Source: Pseudovibrio ascidiaceicola (lineage in GTDB: Bacteria > Pseudomonadota > Alphaproteobacteria > Rhizobiales > Stappiaceae). Taken from it: a DNA stretch of 64,000 nt. Location of the stretch: positions 186,001-250,000 of the forward strand of contig NZ_FOSK01000009.1 in NCBI RefSeq assembly GCF_900114245.1. Direction: 5' to 3'. Below the pieces are notes generated by a model that had not been told where the DNA came from, searched no databases, and saw only the letters and a list, made by a program, of their open reading frames with translations. Positions 16,356 through 25,801 of the stretch are shown here, in pieces. Position 1 is the stretch's first letter. Each line of letters starts with the position of its first letter. A program made the position numbers and the translations under genes.

Positions 16356-18302
16356 ATGCTGCAATTGACCTTCCCTGACAATTCCGTTCGCGAATACGGC
16401 GCTGGTTCCACCGGTGCTGACGTTGCAGGGAGCATTTCTAAATCTCTCTTGAAGAAAGCCGTTGCCGTCGCGATTGATGGTGAGCTGCGTGATCTTTCTG
16501 ATCCTATTCCAGCAAGTGCTGCGATTGAATTTGTTACTCGCGATGACCCTCGTGCGCTGGAATTGATCCGCCACGATGCGGCGCACGTGATGGCAGAAGC
16601 TGTGCAGGAGCTGTGGCCTGATACACAGGTTACAATCGGTCCTGTTATCGAGAACGGTTTTTATTACGACTTTAAGCGTGAAACGCCATTTACACCTGAA
16701 GATCTGCCAAAAATCGAAAAGAAGATGCAGCAGATCATTCAGCGCAATGCGAAGTTTACCAAGGAAATCTGGAGCCGCGACGAAGCGAAAGAATACTTTG
16801 CTTCCAAGGGTGAAGATTACAAGGTTGAGCTTGTTGATGCGATTCCTGAAGATCAAACCGTTAAGATCTATAAGCAGGGTGACTGGTTGGATCTTTGCCG
16901 TGGTCCGCATATGGCATCCACTGGCCAGGTCGGTCAGGCATTCAAGTTGATGACTGTTGCCGGTGCTTACTGGCGCGGCGATTCCAACAATGAGATGCTG
17001 ACCCGTATCTATGGTACTGCATGGTCCAATGAGAAAGACCTGAAAGCTTACCTCCATATGCTTGAGGAAGCTGAGAAGCGCGACCACCGTAAGCTTGGCC
17101 GCGAAATGGATCTGTACCACTTCCAGGAGGAAGGTCCGGGTGTTGTCTTCTGGCATCACAAGGGCTGGCAGTTGTTCCAGAACCTGACCAACTACATGCG
17201 TCGTCGTCTTGCTGATGACTATCAGGAAGTGAATGCACCTCAGATTCTGGATAAGTCGCTCTGGGAAACCTCCGGTCACTGGGAATGGTACCGCGAGAAC
17301 ATGTTTGCGACTGAGACCGAAGACCACCGTGTCTTCGCGATTAAGCCGATGAACTGTCCTGGTCACGTCCAGATCTTCAAGCACGGCCTGAAGTCCTATC
17401 GTGATCTGCCTCTGCGTATGGCTGAATTCGGTGCGGTTTCCCGCTATGAGCCATCCGGTGCGTTGCATGGCTTGATGCGTGTTCGCGCGTTTACGCAGGA
17501 TGATGCGCATGTGTTCTGTACTGAAGAACAGATGGCTGCGGAATGCCACAAGATCAACGACCTGATTATGTCCGTCTACAAGGACTTTGGGTTTGAAGAG
17601 ATTGTTGTGAAGCTCTCAACCCGTCCTGAAAAGCGTGTTGGTTCTGATGAAGTTTGGGATCACGCTGAAGCTGTGATGGGAGAAGTGCTGAAGGAGATCG
17701 AAGCGAACTCTGGCGGCAAGATCAAGACAGGCATTCTTGAAGGTGAGGGTGCGTTCTACGGCCCTAAGTTTGAGTACACTCTGCGCGATGCGATTGGTCG
17801 TGAATGGCAGTGCGGTACCACTCAGGTCGACTTCACGTTGCCAGAGCGCTTTGGTGCGTTCTATGTCGATAGCGATGGCGAGAAGAAGCAGCCGGTGATG
17901 ATCCACCGTGCGATCTGTGGTTCTCTGGAGCGCTTCCTTGGCATCCTCATTGAGAACTTTGCAGGTCACTTCCCATTGTGGCTGACACCTCAGCACTTCG
18001 TTGTGGCAGCAATCACTTCTGATGCAGATGATTATGCAAAAGAAGTGCATGCGGCGCTGAAGAAAGCTGGTTTGCGCGGTGAGTTGGATCTTCGTAATGA
18101 GAAGATCAACTACAAGGTTCGTGAACATTCTCATGCCAAGATCCCAGTGATCATTGCAGTTGGTAAGCGTGAAGCAGAAGAGAAGACAGTGAGCATCCGT
18201 CGTCTTGGTTCGCGTAACCAAACATCAATGACATTGGATGAGGCGGTGGCAAGCCTTACTGATGAAGCAACAGCTCCAGACCTGAAAGAGCAGGCATCCT
18301 GA
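16356..18302 (+). CDS. thrS: Threonyl-tRNA synthetase
   Basis: A 648-residue class II synthetase with normal domain order: TGS domain (about 1-60), the editing domain with [10 protein letters not shown] and the zinc/editing motif CRGPHM (about 65-225), and the catalytic core. The core has motif 2 ([18 protein letters not shown]), the zinc-binding MNCPGH and motif 3 ([17 protein letters not shown]), followed by the anticodon-binding domain (about 540-640). I chose the ATG at 16356, which follows GGAG and starts MLQLTFPDN as in relatives; an upstream in-frame ATG at 16326 is less likely. It ends in an intrinsic terminator. Confidence 0.98.
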   Translation: MLQLTFPDNSVREYGAGSTGADVAGSISKSLLKKAVAVAIDGELRDLSDPIPASAAIEFVTRDDPRALELIRHDAAHVMAEAVQELWPDTQVTIGPVIENGFYYDFKRETPFTPEDLPKIEKKMQQIIQRNAKFTKEIWSRDEAKEYFASKGEDYKVELVDAIPEDQTVKIYKQGDWLDLCRGPHMASTGQVGQAFKLMTVAGAYWRGDSNNEMLTRIYGTAWSNEKDLKAYLHMLEEAEKRDHRKLGREMDLYHFQEEGPGVVFWHHKGWQLFQNLTNYMRRRLADDYQEVNAPQILDKSLWETSGHWEWYRENMFATETEDHRVFAIKPMNCPGHVQIFKHGLKSYRDLPLRMAEFGAVSRYEPSGALHGLMRVRAFTQDDAHVFCTEEQMAAECHKINDLIMSVYKDFGFEEIVVKLSTRPEKRVGSDEVWDHAEAVMGEVLKEIEANSGGKIKTGILEGEGAFYGPKFEYTLRDAIGREWQCGTTQVDFTLPERFGAFYVDSDGEKKQPVMIHRAICGSLERFLGILIENFAGHFPLWLTPQHFVVAAITSDADDYAKEVHAALKKAGLRGELDLRNEKINYKVREHSHAKIPVIIAVGKREAEEKTVSIRRLGSRNQTSMTLDEAVASLTDEATAPDLKEQAS

Positions 18303-18326
18303 TCTTTTCAACTGAGTGAAATTTTG

Positions 18327-18363
18327 AAGGCTGGCTGCAGGTTTCTGTTGCCAGCCTTTTTCT
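18327..18363 (+). terminator. Rho-independent terminator of thrS
   Basis: AAGGCTGGC at 18327-18335 pairs with GCCAGCCTT at 18350-18358, with a run of T from 18357 interrupted by one C. Confidence 0.88.
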
Positions 18364-18456
18364 TTTTGGCCTCACTGTCGCCTAAACTTCACGTAAGTTT
18401 GCGAAAGCTTACAAAGCCAGCTCAGATGAAAATGAGTTATGTGAAGTGAGGATGTC

Positions 18457-19308
18457 GTGAACCACGCCGATTTGAGCTATGCCAATAATAATCATCCTTT
18501 ATTGAAGCGGTGGCTTATTCGCAGCATTGAAGGTCTTTCTGGCAGACGAGCGCTGTTGGACCTTTATGAGGGTTGGCGAGTAGGCTTCTCAGTTTCTGAT
18601 CGAGCGCTCTGGCGAGATCTGCTGGATCAGATTGACCTGTGTGTGGAATGTTCTGGACACGACTGGCCGCCCTCTGATCTAGATGGAAAGCCTTTGGTGC
18701 TGATAGCAAACCATCCGTATGGTATTGCAGATGGCATTGCGATCCTTTCACTTGCTGAGCAGCTGAACCGTCCTTATCGCGTGCTGATCAATAATGAGCT
18801 GTTGAAGGTGCCTGAGATCAGGCCTTTTGCCTTACCGGTAGATTTTGAAGAAACCGAAGAAGCCTTGCGGACCAACCTGAAAACACGGCAGGAAGCCCTT
18901 AGACTGCTGCGGGAAGGGGTGGTGATTGTGATCTTTCCAGGAGGTGGAGTTGCTACAGCTGCTAAGCCGTTTGGCAGGGCTGAGGAGCTGCCTTGGAAAA
19001 CATTTAGTGCCAAGCTCATTCGAAGTGCGCGAGCAACGGTGTTGCCGGTTTATTTTGAGGGCCAGAACTCGGCGTTGTTCCACATGGTCAGTCGCTTTTC
19101 TCTGAGTTTACGATTGTCGCTTCTCATAGGCGAGTTCAAGAGCATTCTGGGACAAACCATTCTTGCGCGGATTGGCTCTCCTATTTCCTTTGAGGTTTTA
19201 GAGGGATGCGAGAGCCAGCGAGAAATGATGGATGAACTTCAGGCAACTGTTATGAGTTTGCGGGACTGTGTTGAGGCGCCAAAGGCGGAGACCTTTTATC
19301 TTCCGTAG
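18457..19308 (+). CDS. Lysophospholipid acyltransferase family protein (PlsC-like)
   Basis: A 283-residue acyltransferase of the PlsC/LPLAT superfamily. The catalytic motif reads ANHPYGIADGIAIL, a His followed by five residues and Asp, the spacing seen in the hemolysin-like subgroup. A second block is VIFPGGGVATAAKPFG, the substrate-binding FPxG motif. The N-terminal 60 residues may be a membrane-proximal helix. The probable reaction is acyl transfer onto a lysolipid or ornithine-lipid precursor; the exact acceptor is unknown. The start is GTG at 18457, preceded by GAGGATGTC. Confidence 0.85.
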   Translation: MNHADLSYANNNHPLLKRWLIRSIEGLSGRRALLDLYEGWRVGFSVSDRALWRDLLDQIDLCVECSGHDWPPSDLDGKPLVLIANHPYGIADGIAILSLAEQLNRPYRVLINNELLKVPEIRPFALPVDFEETEEALRTNLKTRQEALRLLREGVVIVIFPGGGVATAAKPFGRAEELPWKTFSAKLIRSARATVLPVYFEGQNSALFHMVSRFSLSLRLSLLIGEFKSILGQTILARIGSPISFEVLEGCESQREMMDELQATVMSLRDCVEAPKAETFYLP

Positions 19309-19336
19309 GACATCCTCCTTAACGTCTGCGTGAGCC

Positions 19337-19365
19337 AATAAAAAAGGCGCCGAGTGAGGCGCCTT
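19337..19365 (-). terminator. Rho-independent terminator of the exported repeat-protein gene
   Basis: AAGGCGCC at 19344-19351 and GGCGCCTT at 19358-19365 form an 8-bp stem. The A run at 19338-19345 becomes a U-tract on the minus strand. It also separates the gene from the convergent acyltransferase. Confidence 0.85.
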
Positions 19366-19390
19366 GGTCATTCTTGATCTTGTGTAAGCC

Positions 19391-20476
19391 TTACAGGGGA
19401 TTTTCTGCAAGCACTTCCACTTCTACGTTGTTTACACTTGGATTGACCGTGAACTCCTCGCGATACATCTCACCATTGTTACGCGCCATAACCGTATAGG
19501 TTCCGGCTGCAAGGGTGAGGTCGAGGAATGCGCCATTGCCGCTTGCAACTGTGTCGCCACCTGGAGAAAGGATCGTCCAAGAGGTGTTGGCCAAAGACGT
19601 CTTGTTCTTAGCGCTCACCAATTTCAGCGTGATGTTGCCTGCCTGATGGTAAAGAGTTGCTTCGGTCAGCTTGCCTGCCTGAACATGAATGTCGGCGCGT
19701 ACGACAGCGTTGATATCGCCGTAGCGGCTTTCAACGTGGTAGGTGCCTGCGCTTACTGGAACAAGTTCGCCCGGCTTAATGCCGGAAGCGATGAGACCGC
19801 GGTTGCCTGTGGTGTCGTAAGTCATGTCGTAGATGTTAAAGCGCACATCTTTGCGTGGCATCTGCTGATCGTTGCCTAGAGCAGCGTCCAGACGAATGCC
19901 ACCTGCGTTCAGGATGATTGTTCCTGTTTTCACACCGCTTTTAAGCTCATAGCGCGTGGTTGCTGTGACTTTGCCAAAAGACGTGTGTACGAGGTACGTA
20001 CCCGGATCGAGGCGGAATTCTGCGTCCTGATCTTGAGAGGACGCGACCATGGTCAAAGATCCATCATCATTTTCTTTTGAAGAGTAGACGCGCCATTTCA
20101 GGCCGCGTGTGAGGTTTGGTGTTCCCTCAGCCAGCTTTGCTACCAGATAGAGGACAGGTTGAGCGCCAACAGGTGCCTGTTCTGCGCCTACGGATGGGGG
20201 AGCATATGGTAAGAAGCTCGTACCCATTGTTGGTGCAAGAGATTGTCCCTGATAGCCGCTGAGCGGATCATAGCTGATAGGAGGAGCGATGGTCTTGTCT
20301 GGCTGTGCGCCCAAGTCCAGTACTTCCTTTGAGAATGGCAAAGCAGGTTTGGAAACAGGAATAGGACCTGCAGCCTGAGCGGCGTTTCCAAGCACAGCCA
20401 ATACAGCACAAAATGCTGTGGCGGTTGCTGCGCGTTGTAGCGCCTTGCTGAACGTCGATATCCGCTCTAACTTCAC
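19391..20476 (-). CDS. Exported beta-sandwich repeat protein of unknown function
   Basis: A 361-residue protein with a signal peptide (cleavage after GNAAQA near residue 35), a Pro-rich linker to about residue 100, and three similar beta-rich units. Each unit ends in a related strand pair: LDPGTYLVHTSFGKVTATTRYEL, VSAGTYHVESRYGDINAVVRADI and LAAGTYTVMARNNGEMYREEF, so the shared core is AGTYxV. The units recall carboxypeptidase-regulatory or SdrD B-like sandwiches. It is conserved in appearance among alphaproteobacteria but has no known function. The start is probably GTG at 20476. It is probably periplasmic or envelope attached. Confidence 0.8.
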   Translation of the reverse strand: MKLERISTFSKALQRAATATAFCAVLAVLGNAAQAAGPIPVSKPALPFSKEVLDLGAQPDKTIAPPISYDPLSGYQGQSLAPTMGTSFLPYAPPSVGAEQAPVGAQPVLYLVAKLAEGTPNLTRGLKWRVYSSKENDDGSLTMVASSQDQDAEFRLDPGTYLVHTSFGKVTATTRYELKSGVKTGTIILNAGGIRLDAALGNDQQMPRKDVRFNIYDMTYDTTGNRGLIASGIKPGELVPVSAGTYHVESRYGDINAVVRADIHVQAGKLTEATLYHQAGNITLKLVSAKNKTSLANTSWTILSPGGDTVASGNGAFLDLTLAAGTYTVMARNNGEMYREEFTVNPSVNNVEVEVLAENPL

Positions 20477-20735
20477 GTGTGCTCTCGCTACTACTTCAGA
20501 AAGTGTTACCCGTGTGCGACAGTAAATACAAAACCGACACCCGATCGAGTGAAATCAGATTACAGTGACAAACTGTGATTTGGAAGTGTTTTATAAATTT
20601 TTACTAAGTGGGTTGGGGATTGGTAGTCAATGTGGCAAGAATGGGGCAAGACCATCCTTTAATTGACACAGTTGATATTCTGTATAGGACTATTGCGTAG
20701 CTTTAATCGTTGAAATCCTGAAAAGAATCGAGACC

Positions 20736-21341
20736 GTGGAAACTAAAGACCTTCCAGAACTGAAGAGTTTTCTCAAAACTCGTCGCTCCCATCTCGCTGC
20801 AACACTCGTGCATCCTAGTCCCAATCAAGCACAAATTTCAGAGCTTCTTGAGATGGCCTGCCGTGTTCCAGATCACGGGAAAATTTCTCCTTGGCGGTTT
20901 GTTATCTATGACAATTCACAGGCTGACCCTATCGGTCTAAAGCTTGCTGAAATTGCAGAAAAACGTCAGGGACCTCTTGGGGAGAACACCAAGGCAATGG
21001 AGCTGGAGCGTTTCAAGCGTGCACCGTTGGTTATTGGCGTTCTGTCTTCTCCAAACCGGGAACATAAAGTTCCGGTCTGGGAGCAGGAACTTGCTGTTGG
21101 GGCGGTTTGCGTTTCGCTCCTTAATGCCTGCTTTTCACTGGGTTTTGCAGGTCAGTGGCTTTCTGAGTGGTATGCTTTTGATGATGAGGCAGCTGCTTAT
21201 CTGGGTGCGCGTGATGACGAGCGATTTGCAGGCTTCATTCATATCGGAAGCCCGAGCGTTGTGCCGAATGAGCGTCCTCGGCCTGATGTTGCCCAATTGA
21301 CTGAATATTTTGAAAGTTCTCCGTCTGGTGTTGATGCGTAG
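20736..21341 (+). CDS. Nitroreductase family protein (YdjA-like)
   Basis: A 201-residue FMN-dependent nitroreductase of the short YdjA type. Conserved parts are the RRSHLAATLVHPSPNQAQISELLEMA opening, the FMN-phosphate segment CRVPDHGKISPWRFVIY and the GFAGQWLSEWYAFDDEAAAYLG region. It uses NAD(P)H to reduce nitro compounds or quinones; the physiological substrate is unknown. The start is GTG at 20736. It is 16 bases upstream of a flavin reductase gene, so the pair forms a small redox operon. Confidence 0.9.
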   Translation: METKDLPELKSFLKTRRSHLAATLVHPSPNQAQISELLEMACRVPDHGKISPWRFVIYDNSQADPIGLKLAEIAEKRQGPLGENTKAMELERFKRAPLVIGVLSSPNREHKVPVWEQELAVGAVCVSLLNACFSLGFAGQWLSEWYAFDDEAAAYLGARDDERFAGFIHIGSPSVVPNERPRPDVAQLTEYFESSPSGVDA

Positions 21342-21357
21342 GAGTTGAGGCAAGCAC

Positions 21358-21969
21358 ATGTTTTATGAAGCGAATAAGCCCCATGGATTGCCTCACAATC
21401 CATTTAAGGCTGTTGTTGCTCCGCGTCCGATTGGCTGGGTTTCGACTGTGTCTAAGGATGGCGTGCGTAATCTGGCTCCGTACAGCTTCTTCAATGCGGT
21501 GTGTGATACGCCTCCGATGGTGGTGTTTGGCTCCAGCGGCTACAAAGATTCTGTCCGCAATATCGAAGAGACTGGTGAGTTTGTCTGTAACCAGGCCACA
21601 TTGGATCTTGCAGATGCGATGAACCTGTCCTCTGCAATGGTTGGCTCTGGCGTGGATGAGTTCGAGCTATCCGGTCTAACAGCAGCGCCATCCAAGTTGC
21701 TCAAAGCTCCGCGCGTTTTAGAGGCGAAAACTGCGTTGGAATGTAAGCTGGTCAATGTGCAGCGTCTGGTCGATATTGACGGAAATGAGACCAACAGTTG
21801 GCTTATACTGGGTCAGGTTGTTGGTGTGCATATCGACGAAAGCGTGCTCAAAAACGGCTTGCTCAATGTGGCAAAAATGAAGCCTTTGGCCCGCTTGGGC
21901 TACATGGATTATTCGGTAGTCGATTCTGTATTTCAGATGGATCGACCGGTCCTTCCAGAAAAAGCATGA
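21358..21969 (+). CDS. Flavin reductase-like (FMN-binding split barrel) protein
   Basis: A 203-residue protein of the flavin reductase-like domain family. It has the PRPIGWVSTVSKDGVRNLAPYSFFNAVCDTPP segment, an SVRNIEETGEFVCN block and a conserved VVGVHIDESV strand. Members bind FMN and act as NAD(P)H:flavin reductases or as heme/flavin oxidoreductases; a partner monooxygenase is not visible. The ATG at 21358 follows GTAGGAG. It is cotranscribed with the nitroreductase. Confidence 0.9.
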   Translation: MFYEANKPHGLPHNPFKAVVAPRPIGWVSTVSKDGVRNLAPYSFFNAVCDTPPMVVFGSSGYKDSVRNIEETGEFVCNQATLDLADAMNLSSAMVGSGVDEFELSGLTAAPSKLLKAPRVLEAKTALECKLVNVQRLVDIDGNETNSWLILGQVVGVHIDESVLKNGLLNVAKMKPLARLGYMDYSVVDSVFQMDRPVLPEKA

Positions 21970-21995
21970 TGGTGGGCGCTCAGGCGCCCCTTTTC

Positions 21996-22682
21996 TTATT
22001 TCGAAAATACCTGCTGTATCTGCTGCGCGTCTTCAGGCGTGTTTGCGTTCATCCCAGTAAAGCCGAGGGCTGTTGATTTTTCTAGGTCCTCAGGAGTTGC
22101 CGTTGGTGCTGTATCCAAAGCAATCAGATGAGCCGATTTTGCAGCAAACAGGCATTGTGTTTGTGCATACTGAAATGGTGGTAGCAAACCTCTGTTTTCA
22201 TCTCTGGACTGTTTTGCATCCAGTGTCTCTTTCAGCGCTTCTTCATTCCATGTCAGCGCGGTTAGGCGCGGGCTAGTGTCGGAGAGGTTCATGAGGTTGT
22301 GAAACGCCACAGGATATCTACCAAGTTCAGGAATGATCTTCATTATGCAATCCTGCAATGCGTGTTCGGCCTCAAAGACTGAAAGTATTGCGTGCAAACG
22401 TTCAATATCGGCCCGAGACTTGACGAAGGTTGGAATGACGCCTCGTGACCTCACATGAGCATAGGGCTTGAGCATTGAGAGGATCGTGCTCTCTGATGGT
22501 TCGTTCAGCATGAGGTAGAGATTGTGGTGTTTGCCCAGCTCTGCCAGAGTGTTTGACGGGCCATAAGGCTCGAACTCGCTGACGGGCTTTTCTGGTAGGA
22601 TGGCGAGTGATACATTCCTCAAAGCTTTCAGCTCTTCGGTCTTATCGAATGTTGAAGCCCTCACGCTCAGCAGGCTGTTCAT
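21996..22682 (-). CDS. Degenerate CitE/HpcH-like protein
   Basis: A 228-residue protein whose C-terminal two-thirds follow the HpcH/HpaI aldolase-citrate lyase beta fold: a TFVKSRADIERLHAIL strand, the MKIIPELGRYPVAFHNL strand, SPRLTALTWNEEALKETL and a C-terminal ALGFTGMNANTPEDAQQIQQVF. The N-terminal part MNSLLSVRASTFDKTEELKAL matches a CitE opening, but the catalytic and metal-ligand positions are altered: the usual LDLED is not seen and the GAEDL segment reads WNEEAL. It may be a non-catalytic paralogue. I chose the ATG at 22682 after GGAG; the stop is at 21996. The gene stands alone and is convergent with the flavin reductase. Confidence 0.65.
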   Translation of the reverse strand: MNSLLSVRASTFDKTEELKALRNVSLAILPEKPVSEFEPYGPSNTLAELGKHHNLYLMLNEPSESTILSMLKPYAHVRSRGVIPTFVKSRADIERLHAILSVFEAEHALQDCIMKIIPELGRYPVAFHNLMNLSDTSPRLTALTWNEEALKETLDAKQSRDENRGLLPPFQYAQTQCLFAAKSAHLIALDTAPTATPEDLEKSTALGFTGMNANTPEDAQQIQQVFSK

Positions 22683-22866
22683 TGCTTTTCTCCGAATCCA
22701 ATCAGAAATTGAATTGTAATGCATAAATCGTAGAGAACAGGATAGGCGAAAAATCTGTTTTAACTCAAATAACTCAGTGAGTTCAGTCGGGTAAAATTAA
22801 AATTTAACTATTTGTTAACTAATATTAAGGGATATTAACTAATAGTATCATAGGGGGCAGATTCTA

Positions 22867-23829
22867 GTGAAGGTTGCAGGCGATCCTTCCATAGCAGGGC
22901 GTATTGAATCGGCTTTTCAAAAGGCCAGTTCCAAAACAGGCACGTCTTTTGACTTTCTGCTGCAAGCGGCTGCACGTGAATCTTCCTTTGATCCGAATGC
23001 AAAAGCGAAAACCTCCTCTGCCTCAGGGTTATTCCAATTCATCGAGTCTACCTGGCTTGAGACGCTCAAGAAAAATGGTGAAGAGCTGGGCTTGCAAGAT
23101 TATGCGCAGCACATTCGTGTAGATGCAAATGGCAAGTACCGCGTTGATAACAAGCACCTGAAGCAACAGCTTCTGGACTTGCGTTATGACCCTGATATCT
23201 CTTCGCTTGTTGCCGGTGCTTTAGCGAAAGACAACGCCTCCGGGCTCTCTTCAAATCTGGGACGAGACCCCTCCGCTGGTGAGCTCTATCTTGCACACTT
23301 CCTTGGTGTGAACGGTGGTCTGCGGCTTCTGAACGCGGTTCAGGACCGCCCAGAACATCCAGCTGCGGACTTGTTTCCGCTGCAGGCGCGGTCCAACAAG
23401 GCTGTATTTTACAACAGGGATGGGCAAGCACGGACTGTCAGCGATGTGCATGACCGATTGGTTGGCCGTTTCAACGATACGATTGCCGGTGCTGACCGCC
23501 CTGCAGTTGGGGTGCGTAAAGGGCCGATTACCAAACCGATTGATAGCCATCGTGTTGAAAGCCGCATTCTGACAGCGTGGCGTGCGACGACGGTTGATAA
23601 AGAAGAGGCGCCTTTTCAGTCCCTGTTTCGGACTGATGAAGCAGCAGCACTAACTGCGTCCAAAGCTGTTAGCGAGACGAAACGGTCTGGAGTTGAGGTT
23701 CAGGAATCAATCAGCCAACAGTTTGTTGCGCCAAAACCAGTTGCGAGACCATCCGGTGCGCCTTTGGACCTGACTAAATTTCTTGCGCCGTCCCAAGCAA
23801 GTGGAAAATCCTTAAGTAAGAAGGTCTAG
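22867..23829 (+). CDS. Transglycosylase SLT-domain protein
   Basis: A 320-residue protein with a lytic transglycosylase-type SLT domain at about residues 10-150. The key segment AARESSFDPNAKAKTSSASGLFQFIESTW contains the likely catalytic Glu (residue 38) and the GLFQF core. No signal peptide is visible, so it may be exported by another route or act as a flagellar or secretion-linked muramidase. The C-terminal 100 residues are Ser/Ala/Pro-rich and probably disordered. The start is GTG at 22867. It is upstream of a DUF2336 gene. Confidence 0.85.
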   Translation: MKVAGDPSIAGRIESAFQKASSKTGTSFDFLLQAAARESSFDPNAKAKTSSASGLFQFIESTWLETLKKNGEELGLQDYAQHIRVDANGKYRVDNKHLKQQLLDLRYDPDISSLVAGALAKDNASGLSSNLGRDPSAGELYLAHFLGVNGGLRLLNAVQDRPEHPAADLFPLQARSNKAVFYNRDGQARTVSDVHDRLVGRFNDTIAGADRPAVGVRKGPITKPIDSHRVESRILTAWRATTVDKEEAPFQSLFRTDEAAALTASKAVSETKRSGVEVQESISQQFVAPKPVARPSGAPLDLTKFLAPSQASGKSLSKKV

Positions 23830-23974
23830 AGCCTGTGACTTGCAGGCGTTTCTTGCTGGTCTAATCTTTCAAAAAGTAAGTTTTACGAGAAACTGCTGGT
23901 GCGGTGAACGAAGCCTTAAGAATTATGATTAATTATTTCTACCCATAGTTGGTGGATACAGGTTTCTGAGTGCC

Positions 23975-25114
23975 ATGATTATCAAGAGTTTTCTGAATTG
24001 GGTGCAGTATGCGCCAAGTGGAAGTCGCGCACAGGCGGCTGGTACTTTGGCACGTGCTTTTTTGTACTCTGACCTTGAAAGCTCTGAGCATAGCGAAGCG
24101 GAAGCGGCATTGACCTTCCTGCTTGATGATCGCGATGTTGCGGTTCGGGTTGCACTTGCAGAAGCCTTTGGTGCTGCGAAGATTGTTCCTTCTCACATAA
24201 TTTCTGCTTTGCTCGTGGACGAAGATGAAGTTGCGCTGCCTTTGCTTTCTGGTGCGACGATTATTCCAGAAGGTGAACTGGTGGACCTTGTTGCGACAGG
24301 CTCTGCTCAGCGTTGTGTTGCGGTTGCCAGCCGGCCTGAGATCACGGTGGGTCTGTCTGCTGCTATCTGTGAAGTTGCTTGCGAAGAGGCCTGTGTTGCT
24401 TTGCTTGCAAATGAGAAAGCAGAGATCACACCTAACAGTATGGAGCGTGTTGTTGCGCGATTTGGTGAAAGCCGGGACGTGAAAGATGCTCTGATGTCTC
24501 GTGATGATGTTCCCTTACAAATCCGCCATATGATGCTGCGGCGTTATACTGAAGGACTTGGGGATCATCCGCAGGTGCTTGGTGCAAGAAATATGCGTGC
24601 TCCCGAGCAACTGGTCGCTGATGCGCAGGACCGTTCTACAATTTCACTGGCCTGGAGTGCGTCTGACAAGGAGCTGCATGGGCTTGTTGAGCATCTGGTT
24701 GTTTCTGCTCAGATGACAAGTGTTCTTTTGCTTCGTTCCGCGGTAACTGGCTGTTTTAACTTACTTACCAGCTCGCTCGCACGCTTATCTGATTATGATG
24801 AGGATCAGGTGTTTGACGCATTGGCGACGCCATTTGGTGCACCGTTGCGACGTGTCTTGTCAGCGGCAGGGTTGCCAGATCGCACGCATGCGCTTTTTCA
24901 GGAATGCATTGCCAGCTGGCAGCGGGTCGAAAATATGCAGATCGACCATTGGTCCAAGTCACGTATTGTAGCGGGTGATCTGATTGCGCTGGAAGATGAG
25001 TTGGGGATTGAGGATTTGGGAGATCTGCAAGACTTGTTGCACCGCCTCTCTAATGAGGCAGCGCGGGAAAGTGCACGTACACGCGTAGCTGAAATGCTAA
25101 GCGATGTGGCTTAA
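23975..25114 (+). CDS. DUF2336-domain protein
   Basis: A 379-residue alphaproteobacterial DUF2336 protein, of HEAT/ARM-like helical repeats. Characteristic are the opening LARAFLYSDLESSEHSEAEAALTFLLDDRDVAVRVALAEAFG and the RVALAEAFG/VALPLLSG repeats, and a central LQIRHMMLRRYTEGLGDH. The fold suggests a protein-protein scaffold; function is unknown. It lies convergent to an Hpt-domain gene only 22 bases away, which is suggestive of a signalling context but is not proof. No signal peptide or membrane helix is present. Confidence 0.85.
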   Translation: MIIKSFLNWVQYAPSGSRAQAAGTLARAFLYSDLESSEHSEAEAALTFLLDDRDVAVRVALAEAFGAAKIVPSHIISALLVDEDEVALPLLSGATIIPEGELVDLVATGSAQRCVAVASRPEITVGLSAAICEVACEEACVALLANEKAEITPNSMERVVARFGESRDVKDALMSRDDVPLQIRHMMLRRYTEGLGDHPQVLGARNMRAPEQLVADAQDRSTISLAWSASDKELHGLVEHLVVSAQMTSVLLLRSAVTGCFNLLTSSLARLSDYDEDQVFDALATPFGAPLRRVLSAAGLPDRTHALFQECIASWQRVENMQIDHWSKSRIVAGDLIALEDELGIEDLGDLQDLLHRLSNEAARESARTRVAEMLSDVA

Positions 25115-25136
25115 GCTACTCGATTTACTGGGCTAA

Positions 25137-25652
25137 TTAGTTAGGAACGAGTTCTGTAAGTGGAGCACTGGCTTCTTCCAGCCTTGTTACAAGCGCGACA
25201 CCAAGCCGATTGGTATCATCGCGAGCATCTTCAGAAATCATTGCATTGATTGCGCTTACGTGCTGAGAGATGAGCTCTTTGGGGAAACTCTCTTGTGTTT
25301 TGGCGGCGACGAGCAGCAGTGTCAGGTTGTTTGCAACACGGCCAATCAGAGGGAAGCCCAGAGTTTCCGCCTGGCCTTTGATGTCGTGGGCGCAGCGGAA
25401 TAATGCGTCGTAGGTTTCCTCTGTAAAATCAGCGCTTTGTGCTGCCTGATGGGTTTCTTTCAGGCAATCAACTTCCGATCCCATCCAACTTTCGAACTTG
25501 TCAGAGAGTTTCTCGATGGCTTCTTCAGCTGCTTTGACTGGATCGAATTTGGCAGCTTCAATGGTCGACATCTTCCTGACTTTTTTGGAAAGGTCGTTTG
25601 GAACGCGGATGCGTTCCTGAGAAGATTTATCTGAACCAGTTAAAGAAGTCAT
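25137..25652 (-). CDS. Hpt-domain histidine phosphotransfer protein
   Basis: A 171-residue protein with an Hpt four-helix domain at about residues 50-150. The phosphorylated His is in RCAHDIKGQAETLGFPLI, which fits the HxxKG Hpt motif. It has no kinase or receiver, so it is a stand-alone phosphotransfer shuttle. The first 30 residues are basic and variable. I chose the ATG at 25652 with AGGACA upstream; an in-frame ATG at 25691 and one at 25571 are alternatives. Its partners are not evident; the tor hybrid kinase 24 kb away has its own Hpt domain. Confidence 0.85.
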   Translation of the reverse strand: MTSLTGSDKSSQERIRVPNDLSKKVRKMSTIEAAKFDPVKAAEEAIEKLSDKFESWMGSEVDCLKETHQAAQSADFTEETYDALFRCAHDIKGQAETLGFPLIGRVANNLTLLLVAAKTQESFPKELISQHVSAINAMISEDARDDTNRLGVALVTRLEEASAPLTELVPN

Positions 25653-25801
25653 TGTCCTGCGTAATTCCTGAGCCTGCATTGCTGTAGGCACGATTATATT
25701 TCGAATTCGAAATAATATCTAACTATTTTACGAGCAATTCCAACCCGAAGTTGCTTCTTGTAGCATATTTAGCTGTGGTCACAGCATCAACTGGTTGTGT
25801 C

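Noticed and set aside
16317-17549. A 410-codon open frame opposite thrS.
   Set aside because: It is fully inside thrS on the other strand and reads as codon-usage shadow with no recognisable domain.
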